From: Zhengitettix transpicula
Taxonomy: Eukaryota; Arthropoda; Insecta; Orthoptera; Tetrigidae
Assembly (NCBI GenBank): GCA_037074705.1
Contig: CM073590.1
Coordinates: 185,908,746-185,972,745, forward strand
Direction: 5' to 3'
Length of the DNA: 64,000 nucleotides
Position numbers and translations under genes: made by a program. This document shows positions 57,990 through 64,000 of the stretch, piece after piece (position 1 is the stretch's first letter; every line of letters begins with the position of its first letter). The notes under the pieces are model-generated. The model did no database searches and was not told the DNA's origin. It was given only the letters and a program-made list of their open reading frames with translations.

Positions 57990-58600
57990 AACACTTCAAA
58001 GTGCATGGTGATTATTAAAGGAAGAAAAACTGACAAATCTTATGATAGGGCAAGTAAATATCAGCCAAGTAAGTTTCTTGAAATGTCTGGAAAGTAAAAT
58101 CACTGAAGACTTGAGATGCGGTCAGGAAATGAAAACGCGTATTGCCATAGCGAACGCAGTATTTAATAGAAAAGGGAAGTTATTATGTGGAAAACTACAA
58201 AAACATTAGGTAAGTGCTTTGTCTGGAGTGTGGCACTATACGGAGCACATACGTGGACGTTGAGAAGAGTGGACGAGAAAAAGTGGATGTAAATGTGGAG
58301 GAGGATGAAAAGGATAATCCGGATGGAAAGGGTGACAAATGAAGAAGTATTGAAAAGGGTTGGTGAGAGGAGAAGACTGCATTATATTAAAAGAGAAAGG
58401 AAGAAGAACTGGGTAAGGCGCGTACTGAGACGGGACAGCTTACTAACGGAAGTTATGGAAGAACTAGTTCAAGGTAAAGAGATCAAGAGGAAGAAGAAGA
58501 TACATCAAAGGAAGCGGAACATACATGATCGTGAAGAGAATGGCAGAAGACAGGAATAAATGAAGATCTACAATGTGAAAACCTGCCTATAGGAAGAACA
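57990..58600 (+). pseudogene. LINE reverse-transcriptase C-terminal remnant
   Basis: In shifting frames it gives LESKITEDLRCGQEMKTRIA and IANAVFNRKGKLL, then CFVWSVALYGAHTWTLRRVD, then the 88-codon frame MWRRMKRIIRMERVTNEEVL with KRVGERRRLHYIKRERKKNW and VRRVLRRDSLL. This is the thumb and C-terminal region of a non-LTR reverse transcriptase (EIxxRIAxAxxxFxxK; CFVWSVxLYGxETWTL; WRRMxxIxxxDxVTNEEVL). Stops interrupt it, and the palm with the catalytic aspartates is absent. The same protein region is retained by the reversed fragment at 18.2-18.8 kb. Confidence 0.8.
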
Positions 58601-58777
58601 CTAGTTCTAATATAATGTTATCTGCTGCCGTCTCCTGAATTTTTTTTCTGGTCAAAAATCGCCCGTTACACAAGTAAAGGAGAGTCCATTATTCTTCTTC
58701 TCGATTAAACTGGAGAATTATTGTTTTTATATTTTATTATCCATTAACTATAACTATCCTTCCGATGTCTCTCTGAC
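58601..58777. other. Short unassigned spacer
   Basis: No feature seen. Confidence 0.4.
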
Positions 58778-59085
58778 TTAAAACTTAAATTGCCTCTCCA
58801 CATCCATGTTCTGTATATCCTGTGATCATCAATAACTAAGTTAATTCAGTAACGATTCAGTTTTTTGTTCCATCTTCTGTACCTTCTATATTCCTTGACT
58901 GAGTAACCAATTTTCTACTATTTACTGTCTTATCCCTTCGATACACTGTGTTTAAAACTTCGCTTCCATTACGAATCTAAAAACATTGACAAGTAACGAA
59001 TCGCGTTTCCGTTTCTTTAACCACTCTCCTTGAAAACAGATATCGATTTAAATGCCACTTGAGGAACAATTTATAGATATTTTTC
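58778..59085. repeat. Dispersed repeat Y, copy 1
   Basis: TTAAAACTTAAATTG, GAGTAACCAATTTTCTACTA, CTTATCCCTTCGATACACTG and ACAAGTAACGAATCGCGTTT, then CTTGAAAACAGATATC, match in order a second copy at 61688-62000. No coding sequence is recognised. Confidence 0.7.
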
Positions 59086-59430
59086 ATATAATATTCAACA
59101 GAAATTATCTAGTTAGAATGTACATTCAATTTCAGTATTTTAACATGGACGGGAGATAGTAAGATTTGTAGTAAAATTGCTATAAACTGGCTTCCAAAGC
59201 GACTTGGTAGACACCTCTATAAAAAAAAATTACCAACAAATGTATATATTATATTGCTTCCTTAATTTTTATTGCCTAAAATGTTTACTTCGTATTAATA
59301 TAACATATTAACAGGTTTCCTTACTACTTTGTTTACTTACAGTTTTGTATTTATTAGGATCTGCGTTGTTTTTTTATTTAATATTTTCTTTAATGTAAAA
59401 ATATAATTCGTTAAATATAGTGGAATCTTT
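59086..59430. other. Unassigned A+T-rich stretch
   Basis: No recognised feature. Confidence 0.4.
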
Positions 59431-59758
59431 CAGTCGGCCAGCTGCCTCCTAAACTGGTCGAGGCACGGAGAAGGGAATGCTGCGTCCCCACATCAAACCC
59501 CTCTCCCGCTATCGGAATGGCGTGGGACAAGTACCCAATGCCCGACCTACCTGATGCAGGTTTTTCTAGGGTTTTCCCTGCATTAATTTTAGGCGAATGC
59601 CGGGTAGGATCCTTAAACTATACCCCGGGAGCCCTAGTTAACCTTTAGCTACCTTCATCTATCCTTCTGCATCCCCCCTTTCAAATCCCTTCCTATGCTA
59701 TTAAAGGGGATATGCCACCATGTGGATTACTCTTATGAAGCCTGTTACCCTAAAAAAA
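59431..59758 (+). mobile_element. Family-S retroelement, 5'-truncated
   Basis: It begins abruptly at AGTCGGCCAGCTGCCTCC and continues to GTTACCCTAAAAAAAATTTT. 5' truncation with an intact A-rich tail is typical of incomplete reverse transcription. No clear target duplication is seen. Confidence 0.85.
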
Positions 59759-61367
59759 ATTTTAACTTGCTCCATTTAGATTGACGCGGTAATGCAGTAC
59801 AGCCTACACGGCTGCAAATTATCGTGCTCGTACTCAACGGAAATATACAAGCCCACGCAACTCACAAGTACATTTAAAGCTATTTCAGAGTGAAGTGAAA
59901 TAAAATCTATTTCAGAATGGTGGAATTTTCAAATACTATTAACATCTCTACTCGAGTTGACGTCAGCTTTGCTAATAAGTCATACGAAGGCTTTCCCAGT
60001 TCCTCTTCAATGTTATGAATTAGTTTACTTAAGTTCGTTATCATATCCGTTGAAATTTATTGTCTATATAATATTGGAGAATATTTCTATATCTGTAATT
60101 ACATGGTTCAACACAACAATTTTGTAGAAAAGATATAATTGCCGTATTAAAGCAACGCATTAAATAGTTACAGATCTCTTTACTAGATCGTAAAATAATG
60201 TTAGAACAATGTGTGTTTGGGACTTGGAAATTTTAAATATGACATTCATATTTCAATTCACTTAAAAAATGTGAATACAAGATTACTGAGTCAAACACGG
60301 ACGCTTCTATATATAAAGGAACTCTGTTAAAACTCTTACTTTCCGTTCATTAGGTACTAAATTTTCTGAAAATATAAGTAAAATACTATAGGCATTACGT
60401 TGTTGTTACGATATTATAATAAAAGAGTAATAAACCGATTGTAACACGGTAGCTTAAGAACTATGTACAAAAGAGTGACGAAATACTATCCTTTATTAAG
60501 TTAATAAGGAATGGTTTCTAAAATTATTTCCTCGAGGTATAAGTGTATAATCACATGAATTATGAAGAAAACGATTTAAGAATGTCGGAAAACAATGGAA
60601 AATCGGAGGATAGTTAAGATTAAGACATCATAATAATATTCCGCCATATTCTGGACTTTTTGTGACGACGTTTTCTTATGTTAACGCGGAATTTATTGTC
60701 GAATCATTGTAATATTTACTAGCGATCGTTACATGTTATGAATTAATACAGTCCGCGTTAATATCGCATTTAGTTCATTTGTTCCCTCAATCCATAATTG
60801 ATTAATGGTCGTACTATGTGATCCACTGTTCGCAGTAGAACAGTTCGAATTATTGGTGGGGTCGAAATTAATGAATACATATTAGCGTCGAGTGGAACTG
60901 CGTGTGTAGCACATTCAAATTATGAAAATTGCACGCCACTTGATATTTTAATAGTAGAAAATTATGTCCATTTATAAAAATCTGGATATATTTGGGGAGG
61001 GATTGTAGAGGGAAACTTCCAGTTCAGCAGCAAACGTGAAGGTATGGAGTCGTTTATCGAATATGTAGGATTATTTACAGAAACTATAAAAAATTATTCC
61101 GTATTTGTTACCTACAAATTTAATACGATAAGACTGATGGGTTTTGAATGTCAGCCTCTTGAATCTTTTAGATAAAAAGTTTCCAGACATAATTAAGTGA
61201 TATTTTATTACTTAATTTTGTTTGTTAATTGATTACTTTTTTTCTCATTTATATAACACGGACGTTTTATATATTAGCTTCCACAAAAGTTGTATAATGT
61301 AGTACATTTCGTCTGTTGTATTAAATACTTTGAAATATAGTAGTGGAAATAACGTTGCATCCCTTTA
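59759..61367. other. Unassigned A+T-rich stretch
   Basis: No recognised gene or repeat. Confidence 0.4.
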
Positions 61368-61499
61368 TTTCTTAATCTTAAGAATCATCTAACAATTAAT
61401 TAACAAATATAATGAAATAAACAACAAAAAAGGTTTCTTAATCTTAAGAATCATCTAACAATTAATTAACAAATATAATGAAATAAACAACAAAAAAGG
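61368..61499. repeat. Exact 66-bp tandem duplication
   Basis: Two adjacent copies (61368-61433 and 61434-61499) starting TTTCTTAATCTTAAGAATCA appear identical along their length. Confidence 0.9.
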
Positions 61500-61687
61500 T
61501 TTAATGCCAAACAAACAAAAAATAACTTAAGTATAATATATATTATATATAAGTAATTTAAGGAACAATTGAAAAGTATTGTAAATTTTAATAAAACATT
61601 TAACAGAAACAATTTAGACTTTCTCCTTCAAATTCCATGGCTTAATGAGTGAAATCAGCGCCAATCAAACATTGCACAACTGAAACT

Positions 61688-62000
61688 TAAATTTAAAACT
61701 TAAATTGATAGTCCACGTTCATGTTTTATATATAATATGATCATCAAATCTTAGTCCTTTCAATAATTGTATGGTTTAATGTTCCATCCCCTCTATCCAA
61801 TTAATTTATTCTATCTTCCTAGACTTAGTAACCAATTTTCTGGTATTTACTGTCTCATCCCTTCGATACACTGTTTTAAAACGTCGCTCCCATTACGACT
61901 GTAAAAATATTAACAAGTAACGACTCACGTTTCCGTTTCCTTAGCCACTCAACTTGAAAACAGATATCACTTTCATTGCTCATTAAGGAACAACTTACAG
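61688..62000. repeat. Dispersed repeat Y, copy 2
   Basis: Counterpart of 58778-59085: TTAAAACTTAAATTG, TTAGTAACCAATTTTCTGGT, CTCATCCCTTCGATACACTG, ACAAGTAACGACTCACGTTT and CTTGAAAACAGATATC in the same order and orientation. Confidence 0.7.
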
Positions 62001-62029
62001 AAAGTAAAAAAAAAAACTGAAAAAAAAAT

Positions 62030-62310
62030 TTCTAACTGAAATTTTTAAACAAAATAATTAAACATTCAAATATGTCAGAAAACATTATTTTAAATCATAA
62101 TGTAGAATAATAAATGGAATTTAAATCTTGTGTATCCATTTTTTCGTTAATTAATTTTATATTGAACCTGATATCTAGCATTTCGCTCATCAAGCAAGGA
62201 TAACAATTCATTTATGGATACATGTTTGGTTAGAACAGATTTTTTTAAAGTTTAGAAATAAAATTACGACTTTTGGTTAAACACAATTCAGATAAAGTTT
62301 ATTTATAAAT
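62030..62310. repeat. Dispersed repeat X, copy 2
   Basis: It directly follows repeat Y and corresponds to 48600-49060 (CATTATTTTAAATCATAATG; CTAGCATTTCGCTCATCAAG; TTCAGATAAAGTTTAT). Repeats X and Y may therefore be parts of one longer unit. Confidence 0.5.
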
Positions 62311-62800
62311 GCTTTCAAGTTAAGCTTCTTAATTTTAGTATTGTAGTAGTGTGTGTAGATGTTACAAGTATTTTTCTAAATATAATTAAAAATTATTTCA
62401 AACAGTTGGCCTACGACCGATTAACCCACATACATTTGGCTACTTTTTGATTCTAAAATTATCCATAATTGAAATTTCATTTTCTCAGCGAATGAGCAAC
62501 GAAACGAGATTTTTATTCACATTCAGAATACAACAAAGCATCAGAGCAACCAAGTTTTGTTATTTGCTTCCTCCGCGGTCCGAGACCACAATAAAGGACA
62601 TAGCAGTTGGGCGGTCTGCGATGCGATGTAATTACCAGCACAAAAGTCGATGAACCACCTCGCCTTTCCTGTAATTTACTACTGCAGACGGCTTTCAATT
62701 TGGTAGATCAACCATTGCATTACTAGCAAAAAAAAATGTCTGACCGATTTGGGACATTTCAAATATAAGCTTTATTAATATTAAGCAAAACGTAATTATA
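62311..62800. other. Unassigned stretch
   Basis: A locally G+C-richer part at 62490-62700 has short frames on both strands without a domain. Confidence 0.35.
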
Positions 62801-62804
62801 AAAA

Positions 62805-63035
62805 AATAGCCGAATACAGACAAAATAAGTGATAATATAAATACCACACAATGTTTCTGGGGTCCTTGTCCCTTTCTTAAGGTGCTAAGAAGAGCCTAGA
62901 GCGACACAACTGTACTCGTCAGTTGACAAAACTCAAAAGCTGAGAAAACTCACCGACAAATTGGAGGGCAGAAGGGTTAGCGTAACAATAAGGGAGCAAC
63001 GACAATGGGAAAGCAGAAGGTTTAGCGTAAGAATA
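62805..63035 (-). mobile_element. Penelope-like element 3' end
   Basis: AATAGCCGAATACAGACAAA, ACCACACAATGTTTCTGGGG, CCTTGTCCCTTTCTTAAGGT and GCTAAGAAGAGCCTAGAGCG correspond to the reversed 3' end of the 50-kb Penelope copy. Two GAAGG(G/T)TTAGCGTAA words about 58 bp apart match GTTATTATTACGCTAAACCTTC there. No coding part remains. Confidence 0.7.
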
Positions 63036-64000
63036 AGGGATGTCTACACTATCTATTACGAGTTGTGCGGAACGGGATTAGGCGACACATAGTGAAGCCA
63101 CAGAACACGTTAACAAGTTTCGAAAAGCTGGCTATGGCGTCGGAAACACATTTTCTCAAATTCACATTCAGCTTATGAATAACTGCTTTGTTTTTTCTTT
63201 ATATTTTAAAACTGTATTTCAATAAATGAATGTGTTGTTCTGAAATTTTGTTAATATCCTTTTTGAGCCGTGTTGCGTGTAAAAGCAAGTCAAGTGAAAA
63301 ATATGGTAGTAATTATTACATTGCTGACATAAAAAGCGGTTTGTTAAATTTGGAAGAGGTACTTATTACAATATTTTGGATTTTTTTTATAAACGTAAGC
63401 TTCACCAACAAAACGGTGCTCTTTAAAATTTTAAAACTTGTTTCTTACTTTGCATTTTAGTTCAAAATATAGATTTGGAAGTTTCACGTGTGTTTGAGAA
63501 AAGGTTACGCTTTTATCCGACGAAGCGGAATATACAGACATCTGACAGTCAAAACAGCTGCATACAAAGCATATGAAACAAAACAACGGTACTTGATATT
63601 CCGTCTGAGGAAGAGATTTCGCTCCATAAAGTTGGCAGAACAAATTGTAGAAAGAATTTCCGTAATACGAAAATATTAAATATAATCTATTCAAGATAGA
63701 TTTATTCACCATTAGCCCTCTTAAGAGGAAATAGGATTCTTCACAAATGTACAGTAGATAAATTTCATATAAACAGAATTAATATTAGTAGGTTACACAC
63801 ACACACACAAAATTCATATCTGTTCATATTTGTCTAGTCACTACAATCATACACACTATTTTTAAGAAACACGCACACGACACTAATCACTACCTGGTAT
63901 TCATCTCCTGTCGCTAGGTACGGAGGGATGTCGTCATAGATATTTACTAAAACAGAAAGCAGAGGCAGGAAAACAGAACCAAAAGGGGAAACTGGACAAA
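63036..64000. other. Unassigned stretch with CA microsatellite
   Basis: A short (CA)n run lies at about 63796-63810. Frames at 63230-63460, 63431-63712 and 63488-63679 have no recognised domain. Confidence 0.4.

Overview
The window looks like non-coding DNA from a large, A+T-rich insect-type genome, by eye about two thirds A+T. I find no host protein gene, rRNA, tRNA gene, operon or CRISPR array. Everything that can be identified is mobile-element debris: mariner/Tc1 DNA transposons, Helitrons, Penelope-like elements with GIY-YIG endonuclease remnants, LINE reverse-transcriptase pseudogenes, solo LTRs, and a G+C-richer, A-tailed short retroelement present in at least ten pieces. This mix fits an arthropod, most likely an insect. 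The species cannot be fixed from the sequence, and a hemimetabolous insect with a large genome is only a guess.

Layout. 1-5 kb: truncated short-element copy, Penelope-type inverted repeat, a 979-bp solo LTR, a tRNA-like SINE head, and a Tc1/mariner-type element with about 280-bp inverted arms. 5-15 kb: a second LTR, a LINE fragment, a perfect 23-bp hairpin, a Penelope fragment, and a 1.08-kb inverted repeat with arms of about 460 bp. 15-22 kb: two mariner halves in opposite orientation that together make one element and seem to mark a 4.5-kb inversion; between them are a complete short element and a LINE pseudogene. 22-31 kb: Penelope fragment, a 1.3-kb Helitron, a Penelope element with its own target duplication, a complete 1,293-bp mariner with TA duplication, and a 952-bp solo LTR. 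32-35 kb: a 2.3-kb element bounded by 15-bp terminal inverted repeats, enclosing a Penelope palindrome. 36.7-38.8 kb: four short-element copies, three strung along one recurring octamer. 39-50 kb: Helitrons, a LINE reverse-transcriptase fragment, further short-element and Penelope pieces. 52-64 kb: two solo LTRs back-to-back in one AT microsatellite, a Helitron nearly identical to the one at 39.9 kb, a LINE fragment, dispersed duplicated blocks, and a Penelope end.

No element appears able to move by its own proteins, because every coding remnant is frameshifted, truncated or both. The features most worth follow-up are the hairpin-rich short retroelement, whose stems show compensatory changes between copies; the mariner split by an inversion; the AT-microsatellite targeting of the solo LTRs; and the repeated CGACGTTTC / CTGANGA...GAAAC motif of the Penelope-type ends, which resembles a hammerhead ribozyme core.
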